This document shows, in pieces, positions 1 through 7,874 of a stretch of DNA of 16,566 nucleotides. The first letter of the stretch is position 1; the number at the start of each line of letters is the position of its first letter. Source of the DNA: Bacillota bacterium. Its GTDB lineage: Bacteria; Bacillota_I; Bacilli_A; MOL361; Turicibacteraceae. The DNA lies in the NCBI GenBank assembly GCA_003486705.1, contig DNGE01000181.1, positions 17,113-33,678 of the forward strand, given 5' to 3'. The translations under genes were made by a program, and so were the position numbers. Under the pieces are notes generated by a model, which did no database searches, was not told where the DNA came from, and saw only the letters and a program-made list of their open reading frames with translations.

Positions 1-8
1 GCTGCCAT
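1..8 (-). CDS. rnfB: Start of rnfB (partial, first codons only)
   Basis: After the rnfA stop codon the minus strand reads ATG GCA GC and leaves the window. A GGAGGG motif lies 10 bases upstream of this ATG, inside the end of rnfA, and suits it as a ribosome binding site. In Rnf operons of Clostridium-type organisms the order is C-D-G-E-A-B, so the missing iron-sulfur subunit RnfB is expected exactly here. RnfB carries several [4Fe-4S] clusters and passes electrons from ferredoxin into the complex. Only two full codons are visible, so the call rests on position and the start site, not on protein sequence. Confidence 0.5.
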
Positions 9-9
9 T

Positions 10-585
10 TTATACGATCCCTCCAAATCCCATAAAGATAATCGACATAATGGCTGCTGTCATTAAAGCAATCGGTACGCCTTTAAAGCTTTCCGGTAAC
101 GGTGCTTTATCTAGTCGTTCACGAATAACTGCGAATAAATAAATGACTAATGTAAATCCGACAGCGATTGAAAAACTAAATACAATGGTTTCAATTAAGT
201 TATAGCTACGATCAATGGCCATAACAGCTACCCCAAGTACCGCACAATTGGTCGTGATTAAAGGTAAATAAACACCGAGTAATTTATACAGTTTCGGCGA
301 AAACTTCTTAACAACCATCTCAACAAATTGTACAAGTGAGGAAATCACTAAGATAAATGCGATCGTTCTTAAATACGTAATCTCATACGGCAATAAAATA
401 AACTCATATAAGCACCATGAAACAATGGATGCCACAACTAAAACAAATGTTACAGCCATCCCCATCCCAAGGGCTGATTCTGTTTTCTTTGAAACCCCAA
501 TAAATGGACAGATTCCTAAAAATTGAGATAATATAATGTTTTGAACGAGCAGCGCTGTTAACGCGATTGGAATTAACGTTTCCAT
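10..585 (-). CDS. rnfA: Rnf complex subunit A (membrane, ion-translocating ferredoxin:NAD+ oxidoreductase)
   Basis: RnfA is an integral membrane subunit of the Rnf complex, which oxidises reduced ferredoxin, reduces NAD+ and pumps Na+ or H+. The 191-residue length is normal for the family, and the protein is almost entirely hydrophobic with about six membrane segments. The family-typical FLGICPFIG (residues 22-30) and LPLITTNCAVLG (about 106-117) are present. Cys26 and Cys113 in these motifs correspond to the cysteines that, with their counterparts in RnfE, hold an intramembrane iron-sulfur cluster in Rnf/Nqr structures. The start ATG overlaps the rnfE stop by one base (TAATG), which indicates translational coupling. 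RnfA and RnfE are homologous to each other with opposite topology; order and motifs make this one RnfA. Confidence 0.95.
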   Translation of the reverse strand: METLIPIALTALLVQNIILSQFLGICPFIGVSKKTESALGMGMAVTFVLVVASIVSWCLYEFILLPYEITYLRTIAFILVISSLVQFVEMVVKKFSPKLYKLLGVYLPLITTNCAVLGVAVMAIDRSYNLIETIVFSFSIAVGFTLVIYLFAVIRERLDKAPLPESFKGVPIALMTAAIMSIIFMGFGGIV

Positions 586-1235
586 TAAGCCGTCACTCCT
601 TTTGCTTTAGTCTCTTTTGTTTTGTGTCCTTCAGCTTTCGCACGATTTAGTCTATATGCATTTAGCAACGCAATGATTAGTCCCAGTGCTAAAAATGCTC
701 CTGCGGGATAAATAAATATTGGAACTGTATAAGTTGATGGAATAACCGTTATTCCTAAGAATGTTCCAGCACCAAGCACCTCACGACATGATGCTAAAAT
801 CGTTATTCCTAGTGTAAATCCAAGCCCCATTCCTAACGCATCAAAGATTGAATCAAGAATAGTATTTTTACTCGCAAAACTTTCAGCACGACCTAAAATA
901 ATACAGTTAACAACGATTAACGGAATAAAAATACCTAATGATGATGCAAGTGCAGGAACAAAAGCATTCAACATCATCTCAAGTAGCGTCACGCCTGTTG
1001 CAATAATCACAATATAAACAGGAATACGAATTTCATCTGGCACTATTTTACGTATGGCAGATACCACAACATTTGAAAATAACAAAACAAAAACAACACT
1101 AAATCCCATCCCTAATGCACTTTCAACCGAACTTGTTACACCGAGTGTTGGACACATTCCAAGTAATAACACAAACACTGGATTTTCAGTGATAATACCA
1201 TTTTTTAATATCTCTAACTTTTTCAATTTCCTCAC
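585..1235 (-). CDS. rnfE: Rnf complex subunit E (membrane)
   Basis: RnfE is the membrane partner of RnfA in the ferredoxin:NAD+ oxidoreductase. The 216-residue protein has about six hydrophobic segments, the family motif LLLGMCPTLGVT (residues 23-34, Cys28) and VNCIILGRAESF (109-120, Cys111). These two cysteines are the expected cluster ligands. The C-terminal tail is lysine-rich and polar (KAEGHKTKETKAKG), and probably cytoplasmic. No ATG is available near the start. The frame opens with GTG at 1235, but TTG at 1226 is preceded by GGGGTGAGG at good spacing and would give MKKLEILKNG, which looks more like other RnfE N termini, so the true start may be 1226. The stop codon overlaps rnfA. Confidence 0.94.
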   Translation of the reverse strand: MRKLKKLEILKNGIITENPVFVLLLGMCPTLGVTSSVESALGMGFSVVFVLLFSNVVVSAIRKIVPDEIRIPVYIVIIATGVTLLEMMLNAFVPALASSLGIFIPLIVVNCIILGRAESFASKNTILDSIFDALGMGLGFTLGITILASCREVLGAGTFLGITVIPSTYTVPIFIYPAGAFLALGLIIALLNAYRLNRAKAEGHKTKETKAKGVTA

Positions 1236-1247
1236 CCCATCCCTTTC

Positions 1248-1781
1248 CTACTTTTGAAGTCGATAATAATCAGTTGCTTGATTAATCGCCTGTTTAACAG
1301 CTGATGATGAAATCGTCGCACCTGCTAACGTATCAATATTTAATTCATCTACCTGATGGTTAATGACTTGATCTAAAAATTCAGGTTCTTTCACGCGTGT
1401 TCCAAAGCCTGGTGTCTCACTAAAACTTCCAATATATTTTAAATTAGATAACACATCATGTTGCTCATCATAGCTTATTAACGCTGTGATAGTTCCACCA
1501 TATCCATTGACACTTACTTCATACACATAACCTAAAATCTCTTGATTTGAATCGAATACTTTATACTGAACCTTTACGAGTTTATATTCCCTATCACTAA
1601 TTTCTGTTTCTTCAAAACTTGATTGTGTTGGGAAAAACTCAGAAATGGTCTCTTGTTTTTCAACCCTTATTCTCTCTTGAATAATCGGTTCAGTGACTGA
1701 ATTTACAGATGAAATTAGACCTGCTGAAATTAATCCAATCACTCCTAAGAAAAAGGCTAGATATAAAGACTTTTTATCCAT
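1248..1781 (-). CDS. rnfG: Rnf complex subunit G (covalent FMN-carrying subunit)
   Basis: RnfG carries a covalently attached FMN in the electron path of the Rnf complex. The protein (177 residues) has one N-terminal membrane anchor at residues 7-25 and an extracytoplasmic FMN-binding domain. The flavin attachment motif is AGATISS at 153-159, with Thr156 as the expected phosphoester-linked residue; most family members have Ser or Thr where this protein has Ala153. SETPGFGTRV at 121-130 is the other strongly conserved block. ATG at 1781 follows AAGGGGG at 7-base spacing. The gene lies 17 bases after rnfD and just before rnfE in the operon. Flavin transfer would need an ApbE enzyme, which is not in this window. 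Confidence 0.95.
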   Translation of the reverse strand: MDKKSLYLAFFLGVIGLISAGLISSVNSVTEPIIQERIRVEKQETISEFFPTQSSFEETEISDREYKLVKVQYKVFDSNQEILGYVYEVSVNGYGGTITALISYDEQHDVLSNLKYIGSFSETPGFGTRVKEPEFLDQVINHQVDELNIDTLAGATISSSAVKQAINQATDYYRLQK

Positions 1782-1798
1782 GACTATACCCCCTTAGC

Positions 1799-2887
1799 CT
1801 AAATTAATGCCCCTATTAAGACAGCGACTAAAACCACAATGATTCCACCGCTAAACCAAAATACTTTTTCTGATGTTTTTAGCGGTAAACTCATGCGCCC
1901 CATAAAGCAGCGATCAATAACAGGTTTAAATAAGTTCATAAACAATATAGAAAAGAATACCCCTTCTGGATAATTTCCAAGTAAACGAATAATAACAGTT
2001 AATAACGCTAACCCAAGTGCAAATACAATTTTTCCTTTTCTCGCCACCGGTGAGGTGACTAAATCTGTTGCCATAAAGACTGCTCCAAATAAGATACCAC
2101 CCGTTAATAAATGAAACACAGGATACCAAATTCCACTTATTCCGTTCATCGCTCCAATAATCCAAGTCATGATAAAGACTGTCCCTAAATAAAAGACCGG
2201 AATACGCCAATCAATAATTTTTTTAGCAATTAAGTAAATAGCTGCCAATATGATGGCAATCGAAACACTTTCCCCAATAGCTGAAGGATAGTTACCCACT
2301 AATAGTGTCCACATATTACCGTAAGGTCCAACCACTGTTTCATACGTTCCGATGTGGCCTTGTTGAGATAAATTGACAAGCGGTGTAACAGAAGATACAG
2401 CGTCTGTCGTTACGAGCGTTGTCGTTAATAATCCACCCCATGTAATTGTTACAAAGGCACGGCCAATAAGCGCTGGGTTAAATGGATTATAACCCACCCC
2501 ACCAAATACTAGTTTCCCTAAGAAAATAGCAACTCCCGAACCCACGGCAACGACTGGTAGTGGTGTTCCTATTGGTAAACATAACGCTAATAAAAGCGAT
2601 GTAATAATTGGATATGATTTAGCAATGATCGCTAACCATTCATACACATTTGAAAATTTTTTTTGAAGCGTAAAATATACGGTTTCCGTTAATATTGCTG
2701 CCACAATGGCAGTAACAATGATTAATGCGCCTTTAATAGCGTATTCCATTCCCCATTGATAGCCATATACAATTAAGGCAAAAAGACTGACTGCAATTAA
2801 GACAGCTGTAAATTCATTCATCATTTGTTGTGTACTACTGCGACTATGTAAATGTGGCGTTGGTGACCACTTTGCAATCTTCGCCAT
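1799..2887 (-). CDS. rnfD: Rnf complex subunit D (membrane, covalent FMN)
   Basis: RnfD is the large membrane subunit homologous to NqrB and is thought to form much of the ion pathway. The 362-residue protein begins with the typical short cytoplasmic stretch including SPTPHLHSRSSTQQMM (8-23), followed by roughly ten membrane helices. GYNPFNPALIGRAF (132-145) is a family signature. The covalent FMN site should be Thr168 in DAVSSVTPL (162-170); most relatives have Ala where this has Val167. MATDLVTSP near residue 272 is also characteristic. ATG at 2887 is preceded by AGGGGG at 8 bases, and the gene starts 15 bases after rnfC, so the two are surely co-transcribed. Confidence 0.95.
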   Translation of the reverse strand: MAKIAKWSPTPHLHSRSSTQQMMNEFTAVLIAVSLFALIVYGYQWGMEYAIKGALIIVTAIVAAILTETVYFTLQKKFSNVYEWLAIIAKSYPIITSLLLALCLPIGTPLPVVAVGSGVAIFLGKLVFGGVGYNPFNPALIGRAFVTITWGGLLTTTLVTTDAVSSVTPLVNLSQQGHIGTYETVVGPYGNMWTLLVGNYPSAIGESVSIAIILAAIYLIAKKIIDWRIPVFYLGTVFIMTWIIGAMNGISGIWYPVFHLLTGGILFGAVFMATDLVTSPVARKGKIVFALGLALLTVIIRLLGNYPEGVFFSILFMNLFKPVIDRCFMGRMSLPLKTSEKVFWFSGGIIVVLVAVLIGALI

Positions 2888-2902
2888 GACTCATTCCCCC
2901 TA

Positions 2903-4291
2903 TTATTTTAAAAGTCTCTTCCCACGTCGAACAAATTCTGTTACTTCAATATGTGATGGACAAATATACGTACAAGTTCCACATTCCACACAACACAACG
3001 TGCTTAGTTTCGTTAAGCTATCCTTATCCTTATTTTCAGCACTTTGTTTAATTAAGACGGGTTGCAATCCAATTGGGCAGTGATCGGTACAACGTCCACA
3101 TTGCACACAAGGTTGTTCTTCTTTTTCCATCAGAGTCCCCTGTGCGAAATTAGGAAATAAAATATCACGAATTTTTTTGATTGACTTCGCTTCATCACTT
3201 ACTTTTTTCGTTGGAATAACAATAATCCCATTTACCCCACGCGAGATCACAAAATCTTCATTTCGCATCGCGCCACCCATCATCGGTCCCCCAACAATGA
3301 TTTTTACTTCCTCTGCATCAGATACATAACCACCTGCTAATTGAATCAATTCTTTTGCCGGTGTTCCAATTCGCACATAATATAATCCTGGACGTTTAAT
3401 CCCTTCTCCAGATACTGTCACTAATCGTTTAATCAATGGTTTATTATCACGAATGGCATAAGAAGAAATGACAGCTGTTCCAACATTTGAAACTGCAAAT
3501 CCAAGCTCTGAAGGCAATCTATCATATTCTTTTCCTGTTATGTATTTAATTAAAACCTTCTCCCAACCTAGTGGGTATGCATCTGGCACTTCCATGACAT
3601 TAATCATCTCACACCCTTTTTGATTAGCGATTTGCTTTTCTAAGAAGTCTTTTAATTTCTTCTTACCTTCTTTTATTGCAATAATTCCTTTTTCAGCTTT
3701 TGCTGCTTTAATTAATAATTGAATGCCGTCGAGCAATCGATCAGGCTGATCAAACATTAAATGGTAGTCAGTTGTTAAATACGGCTCACACTCCACACCA
3801 TTAATAACAATCGTATGAATGCCTTCAGGTTTCATATATTTCACATAAGTCGAGAACCCGCTTCCCCCAAGTCCGACCACTCCGTTACGTTTAAGCATCT
3901 GAACAATTTCTTCATGTGATAATTCCTCAACTGAAGTGGGGGGCACACAACTTTCATCCCAAGTATAGTTGAAGTCATTTTTAATTTTTACACACGGCAC
4001 CATTTTTCCACTTCGATGCCATTTCTTTTCAATGCCCACAACTTCGCCACTCACACTCGCATGCATAGGAATACTAATACCTTTTGTGCGTTCCCCTATG
4101 ACTTGACCTACTTTGACATAATCTCCTTCATTGACAATTGCATCACAATTTAAATCGACGTGATTAGTTAATGGCACATAAACATACTCCGCATTGTTAT
4201 ATTCCATCACATCAACACTTAGTGCTAAATCTTTTCTTCCTGGAATATGTGTATACGGATCTGGTTTTAAGATAGTATTAAAAAAACCCAT
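2903..4291 (-). CDS. rnfC: Rnf complex subunit C (NADH/FMN and iron-sulfur subunit)
   Basis: RnfC is the peripheral cytoplasmic subunit that reduces NAD+. The glycine-rich VVGLGGSGF block resembles the nucleotide/FMN site of NuoF-type proteins and is followed by VINGVECEPYLTTDYHLM, a family signature. Near the C terminus two ferredoxin-like clusters are seen: CVQCGRCTDHCP and CCVECGTCTYICP, each with the CxxCxxCxxxCP spacing for [4Fe-4S]. It is the first gene of the run rnfC-D-G-E-A-B. Two starts are credible: ATG at 4291 with GGAGG at 7-base spacing (462 residues, starting MGFFNTILKPDPY), chosen here, and ATG at 4327 with AGAGGTGG at 9 bases, adding MMLKKIKFGGRR. The longer form would carry a GG reminiscent of the FxGG start of other RnfC proteins, so the choice is not certain. 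Confidence 0.94.
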   Translation of the reverse strand: MGFFNTILKPDPYTHIPGRKDLALSVDVMEYNNAEYVYVPLTNHVDLNCDAIVNEGDYVKVGQVIGERTKGISIPMHASVSGEVVGIEKKWHRSGKMVPCVKIKNDFNYTWDESCVPPTSVEELSHEEIVQMLKRNGVVGLGGSGFSTYVKYMKPEGIHTIVINGVECEPYLTTDYHLMFDQPDRLLDGIQLLIKAAKAEKGIIAIKEGKKKLKDFLEKQIANQKGCEMINVMEVPDAYPLGWEKVLIKYITGKEYDRLPSELGFAVSNVGTAVISSYAIRDNKPLIKRLVTVSGEGIKRPGLYYVRIGTPAKELIQLAGGYVSDAEEVKIIVGGPMMGGAMRNEDFVISRGVNGIIVIPTKKVSDEAKSIKKIRDILFPNFAQGTLMEKEEQPCVQCGRCTDHCPIGLQPVLIKQSAENKDKDSLTKLSTLCCVECGTCTYICPSHIEVTEFVRRGKRLLK

Positions 4292-4327
4292 TCTTCTTCC
4301 TCCAAACTTTATCTTTTTTAACATCAT

Positions 4328-4743
4328 AACCTTTTACCACCTCTCACCTAACTGTTTTTCCCTGCTTAAATTTGTTTGGTATAGCAGTGATAAATCGATC
4401 ATATCATTTAAATCAGATTGTGATAGCTCTTTCATATAACAATTATACTGATATATCTTATAAAAAAATATGGATTATATGCACTTTTTTCCATTTTACT
4501 CATTTGATTTATTTACATTTGTTAATTTTTTTGCGATGTACACAAATAGCTATGCGCTATATTAACAAAGGAAAACTTTGTGATTTTTATAACTATTACG
4601 TTATAACGTTATGTTTAGGCTAATAGACTAATTTCTTACTAGCAATTAATCATCATCTATTTGATTTATATGCTTTATTAGACTATTTAAGAAAACAGAA
4701 ACATATCATTTAATGTAGCTTTTTGTTAATATATCTCCACGTA
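4328..4743. other. Long AT-rich intergenic region between rnfC and the CPBP protease gene
   Basis: This divergent intergenic stretch holds no convincing gene or known RNA. Visible elements are: TATAAT-like boxes on the minus strand at 4442-4447 and 4474-4479 that could serve the rnf operon, but without a good -35; a short hairpin ACAAAG/CTTTGT at 4565-4581; a perfect 12-bp palindrome ACGTTATAACGT at 4598-4609; and a weak Rex-like sequence at 4578-4595. An rnf promoter must be somewhere here, but I cannot fix it. The extreme AT richness makes -10-like boxes expected by chance. Confidence 0.6.
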
Positions 4744-4772
4744 TTCAAAACATGGTGTGGGTATGTTATAAT
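4744..4772 (+). promoter_or_regulatory. Promoter of the CPBP protease gene (extended -10)
   Basis: TTCAAA at 4744-4749 and TATAAT at 4767-4772 are separated by 17 bases, and TG at 4764-4765 makes an extended -10 (TGTTATAAT). The predicted transcript starts near 4779, giving a leader of about 30 bases with the tandem repeat AACGATAACGAT (4784-4795) and AGGGAGG (4796-4802) ahead of the start codon. This is one of the best sigma-A type promoters in the window. Confidence 0.75.
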
Positions 4773-4808
4773 TAGCATAATTTAACGATAACGATAGGGA
4801 GGCGATAG

Positions 4809-5489
4809 GTGATGATGCGTTCTGCAAAATCAACCTTAATGATTTTTACTTACATCTTTGCGATGTTTTTACTACCATTTATTTCAATGGCTACAATTCA
4901 ACTTGGATTTAATACAAATAATAATGAATTTATCACGGTCATGGCTAACTTAGTCTCATATGTTTTTCTACTAATCGTAGTTGTCGTGTTATTTAAAGAA
5001 GATTTAGTTACTGATTTCAAACGAATTCAATCAACTAAAAAATACTTAGCTGGGATTTTTATTGGATGGGGAATTTTATATATAGGATTAATTTTTTCAA
5101 ATATCCTTTTACTGTATGTATTCAAGGCAAATGATAATTCAGTCAATCAACAAGTAATTGAGGATATTATGAAAATCTATCCTGTATTAATGGCCTTTAC
5201 AACCGTTGGACTTGCGCCAATTTGTGAAGAAGTTGTCTTCCGTTTAACAATTATGAAACAATTTAAAAAATATCGCTGGGTGGGTCTTTTAGTCAGCAGT
5301 TTACTTTTTGGGCTGATTCATGTCATTTCAGCTGGGGATTTCCTTTACAGTATTCCGTATATTATTATGGGACTTGCTCTTGGTTATTCTTACTATAAGC
5401 ACGATAATATTTGGTATCCAATCGGGGTGCATTTATTACAAAATTTATTTTCAACTGTTATATTATTATTAACGATGTTTATGTTGTAA
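4809..5489 (+). CDS. CPBP family intramembrane metalloprotease (CAAX/Abi type)
   Basis: This is a membrane protein of 226 residues with about six hydrophobic segments. The three CPBP (Rce1/Abi) motifs are all present in order: EEVVFR at 140-145 (glutamates and arginine of motif 1), FGLIH at 167-171 (histidine of motif 2) and HLLQN at 208-212 (His and Asn of motif 3). These residues form the intramembrane active site of the family. Bacterial members include bacteriocin self-immunity proteins and proteins of unknown substrate; no bacteriocin gene is next to this one, so its target is unknown. The start is GTG at 4809 (6 bases from AGGGAGG) or ATG at 4812 (9 bases); both are plausible. It is monocistronic, with its own promoter and terminator. 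Confidence 0.9.
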   Translation: MMMRSAKSTLMIFTYIFAMFLLPFISMATIQLGFNTNNNEFITVMANLVSYVFLLIVVVVLFKEDLVTDFKRIQSTKKYLAGIFIGWGILYIGLIFSNILLLYVFKANDNSVNQQVIEDIMKIYPVLMAFTTVGLAPICEEVVFRLTIMKQFKKYRWVGLLVSSLLFGLIHVISAGDFLYSIPYIIMGLALGYSYYKHDNIWYPIGVHLLQNLFSTVILLLTMFML

Positions 5490-5503
5490 TCATAACAATG
5501 AAC

Positions 5504-5538
5504 AAGGGAGTTTCCGTTCAATGAACAGAAACTCCCTT
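5504..5538 (+). terminator. Terminator after CPBP gene, probably shared with feoB
   Basis: AAGGGAGTTTC (5504-5514) pairs with GAAACTCCCTT (5528-5538), and the interior GTTC-AAT-GAAC continues the stem past one mismatch. TTTT then CTATTT follows on the plus strand. The convergent feoB stops at 5573, so the same hairpin can end transcription from the other side, where the trailing sequence TTGTTCATTGTTAT is moderately T-rich. Confidence 0.85.
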
Positions 5539-5572
5539 TTCTATTTGGTGACATCTCACCTTTTACTTTTTA

Positions 5573-7579
5573 TTACATCATGATTAATAATACTTGATAG
5601 ATTATAAAGGTTACGACATAGGCAACAATTAGCCCAAAAGCAACCATAAAGGTTGTCGTTCGCGCTGACTTCGTCTCTTGATACATAACCCCAACCGTTG
5701 ATAGACATGGAATATAGAGCAATGAAAAGACTACGAAACTAAAAGCCTGAATCGGCGTAAAGAGTGAAACAATTCCGGCTTCGCCTCCTACAATAATTAA
5801 ACTAGACGATGCGACGAGCTCTTTGGCTAAAAATCCAACCACAAGGCTGCTTCCAGCTTGCCATGTTCCAAAGCCAAGTGGCGCAAAGAGTGGCGCAATC
5901 CATCCTCCAACAATAGCTAAGTAACTTTCATTGTTGTTTACATGTAGACCAGTCGGTCCCATTGCATTTAATATCCAAAGCAAAATAGATCCGATTACAA
6001 TAAATTTACCTGCCGTATGTAAAAAGTCACTCCCACGACTTAAGGTTTGATGCATTAAGTTTTTTAACTGTGGTACACGATACGGTGGTATTTCTAAGAC
6101 AAAATGGGCTTCTGTTTTCTTAAATAAAGAAACTGTTAGTAATTTAGCACTTAAAAGAGCCACAATAATGCCTAGTAAATATAATCCCATAATGACAACG
6201 GCTTGATGTTCTTTGAAAAACAACCCAACGAATAGTACATAAATCGGTAATCGTGCAGAACACGACATAAACGGGATAATCATCATGGTTTTTATTCGTT
6301 CCATTTTATCTGGGATTGTACGCGTTGCCATAATGGCGGGAACATTGCATCCAAATCCTGTGACTAGTGGCACGATTGCTTTTCCATTTAGTCCAACCTT
6401 TGAAAAAATATAATCCATCACTATCGCCACGCGCGCCATATAACCGATTGCTTCCATTAATGATAAACAGAAAAATAAAATTAAAATTTGAGGTAAGAAG
6501 ATAATAACACCGCCAACACCAGCCGCTAGCCCTTCAATTAAAGCACCATATAAAAAACTACCTGGGATAATATTAATAGCGGCGAGTAAAGATTCAATTG
6601 TTGGGATGAGCCAACTTGTTAAAACTAAATCGAATCCGTCCGAGATTGGATTCCCCAACCAATCAAACGTAATCATGTAGATCACAAACATGATCGTAAA
6701 GAAAATAACTAAGCCCCAAACTGGGTGTGTTAAATAGTGATCCACTGGACTTAACGTCGGTTTATTCTCTTTAAACGCGGTACCTGTATTTGATGTGGTA
6801 ACACATTCGTTATAAATTTTATGAATCAATTCACGACGTTTATTAAAAATAGCACCTTTTAAAGATAAGGCAATTTTTTTATCGATGATTTGTTTTTCTG
6901 TTTCAGAAACGATTGGTAAAATCTCAGATGGATTAACCAGCGGTAGATGTTGTAAGATACCGGGGTTGCCTTCAAGTATTTGAATGGCGATCCAACGTTT
7001 ATCTAACGGGGTCTCTATATCATTTAGTTTGCTCATCAGTTTACTTATGGCTGTTTCTAGTTCAAGACCATAATAGAGTTTTAAAGGCTTGGAAGTGGTT
7101 ATATCTTGCAAATCTGCTACCACGTCATCGATTCCCTCATTTTTAAGCGCCGATATTAAGTTGACCTTAACCCCAAGCAATTCTTCTAGTTTTTGTTTGT
7201 TTAAGGTTAGTCCTTGTTTTTGTAAGGCGTCCATCATGTTCATTGCAATTAAAACATTTGTCCCCGTTTCTAATAATTGAACGGTTAATTGTAAGTTTCG
7301 CTTTAAATGGGTGGCATCCACAATATTGAGAATCCCATTGAATCGTTCTTTAAGTAAGGCATAGGTCACAACACCTTCATCTTCTGAGGACGGTGTAACA
7401 CTATACGTTCCTGGTAAGTCGATTAAGTTGTGCCCTGTTTTTTTAATCGTACCCTCTAATTTATCAACCGTTATTCCGCTATAGTTACCAACGTGGGCAT
7501 TTGCGCCGGTTAAGATATTAAAAAAAGTTGTTTTTCCGACATTTGGATTTCCAATTAACAAGTAATTCATTTGCTTCAT
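5573..7579 (-). CDS. feoB: Ferrous iron transport protein B
   Basis: FeoB is the membrane channel/transporter for Fe2+, with an N-terminal G-protein domain. The protein is 668 residues, normal for Firmicutes. GTPase motifs are visible: G1 GNPNVGKT (10-17), switch-I GITVDK (35-40), G3 DLPG (54-57), G4 NMMD (114-117) and G5 SALKNEG (143-149). The membrane part holds the two inverted 'gate' blocks, with GFGCNVPA (408-415) and SCSARLPIY (439-447), whose cysteines are conserved in the family. ATG at 7579 has GGGAG 7 bases upstream; the next in-frame ATG at 7570 is too far from it. It follows feoA by 18 bases in one transcript under a Fur box. No FeoC gene is seen. Confidence 0.97.
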   Translation of the reverse strand: MKQMNYLLIGNPNVGKTTFFNILTGANAHVGNYSGITVDKLEGTIKKTGHNLIDLPGTYSVTPSSEDEGVVTYALLKERFNGILNIVDATHLKRNLQLTVQLLETGTNVLIAMNMMDALQKQGLTLNKQKLEELLGVKVNLISALKNEGIDDVVADLQDITTSKPLKLYYGLELETAISKLMSKLNDIETPLDKRWIAIQILEGNPGILQHLPLVNPSEILPIVSETEKQIIDKKIALSLKGAIFNKRRELIHKIYNECVTTSNTGTAFKENKPTLSPVDHYLTHPVWGLVIFFTIMFVIYMITFDWLGNPISDGFDLVLTSWLIPTIESLLAAINIIPGSFLYGALIEGLAAGVGGVIIFLPQILILFFCLSLMEAIGYMARVAIVMDYIFSKVGLNGKAIVPLVTGFGCNVPAIMATRTIPDKMERIKTMMIIPFMSCSARLPIYVLFVGLFFKEHQAVVIMGLYLLGIIVALLSAKLLTVSLFKKTEAHFVLEIPPYRVPQLKNLMHQTLSRGSDFLHTAGKFIVIGSILLWILNAMGPTGLHVNNNESYLAIVGGWIAPLFAPLGFGTWQAGSSLVVGFLAKELVASSSLIIVGGEAGIVSLFTPIQAFSFVVFSLLYIPCLSTVGVMYQETKSARTTTFMVAFGLIVAYVVTFIIYQVLLIMM

Positions 7580-7597
7580 AGTTTCTCTCCCATATGT

Positions 7598-7825
7598 TTA
7601 CACGTGTTCGACGATGATCTTTTCACCGTCTTTTTTTCTAATACAAAATTCAACAGCATCTATGGAAATATGTAATAGTTGTCCAAAATTGAGCTTATTT
7701 AACACGGTTACTTCAGAACCTATTGAAATCCCTACATCGTATAAGCGGTGACTGAATGTGGGTGATATTTTTTCAAAGTTAAGGATAATAGCTGTCTCTC
7801 CTTTTTTTAATTCTGAAAGTTTCAT
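7598..7825 (-). CDS. feoA: Ferrous iron transport protein A
   Basis: FeoA is a small cytoplasmic SH3-like protein that works with FeoB in Fe2+ uptake, probably by binding FeoB. With the start at 7825 the product is 75 residues beginning MKLSELKKGETAIIL, the classical FeoA opening, and contains RLYDVGISIGSEVTVL, which fits the family core. An ATG three codons earlier (7834) directly abuts the GGGGG ribosome binding site and so cannot use it, whereas 7825 is 9 bases away; I therefore take 7825. The gene is first in the feoAB operon. Confidence 0.95.
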   Translation of the reverse strand: MKLSELKKGETAIILNFEKISPTFSHRLYDVGISIGSEVTVLNKLNFGQLLHISIDAVEFCIRKKDGEKIIVEHV

Positions 7826-7846
7826 GATTGGCATCCCCCTTTACCT

Positions 7847-7861
7847 TGATAATAATTCTCA
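7847..7861 (-). promoter_or_regulatory. Fur box of feoAB
   Basis: On the minus strand the sequence is TGAGAATTATTATCA, which matches the Fur consensus TGATAATNATTATCA at 14 of 15 positions counting the N. It lies 14 bases downstream of the -10 box of feoA, covering about +8 to +22, and between promoter and ribosome binding site. Iron-loaded Fur bound here would block transcription, which is the standard control of feoAB. Confidence 0.88.
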
Positions 7862-7874
7862 TTTATTTTATTTA

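Noticed and set aside
1926..2210. Open frame on the minus strand inside rnfD in another frame
   Set aside because: It lies wholly within rnfD, whose motifs are clear, and its own sequence is rich in Tyr, Trp and Cys with no recognisable domain.
4334..4435. 33-codon minus-strand open frame directly upstream of rnfC (starting MKELSQSDLN)
   Set aside because: It has no ribosome binding site, a candidate -10 sits almost at its first codon, and a frame this short is likely by chance. I do not recognise its sequence as a known small protein.
4565..4590. Hairpin ACAAAG/CTTTGT followed by a T-run, as a plus-strand terminator
   Set aside because: The stem is only 6 bp and AT-rich, and no plus-strand gene precedes it.
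4809..5489. CPBP protease as part of a bacteriocin or phage-defence system
   Set aside because: No bacteriocin precursor, exporter or defence gene is adjacent; the gene is monocistronic between core operons.
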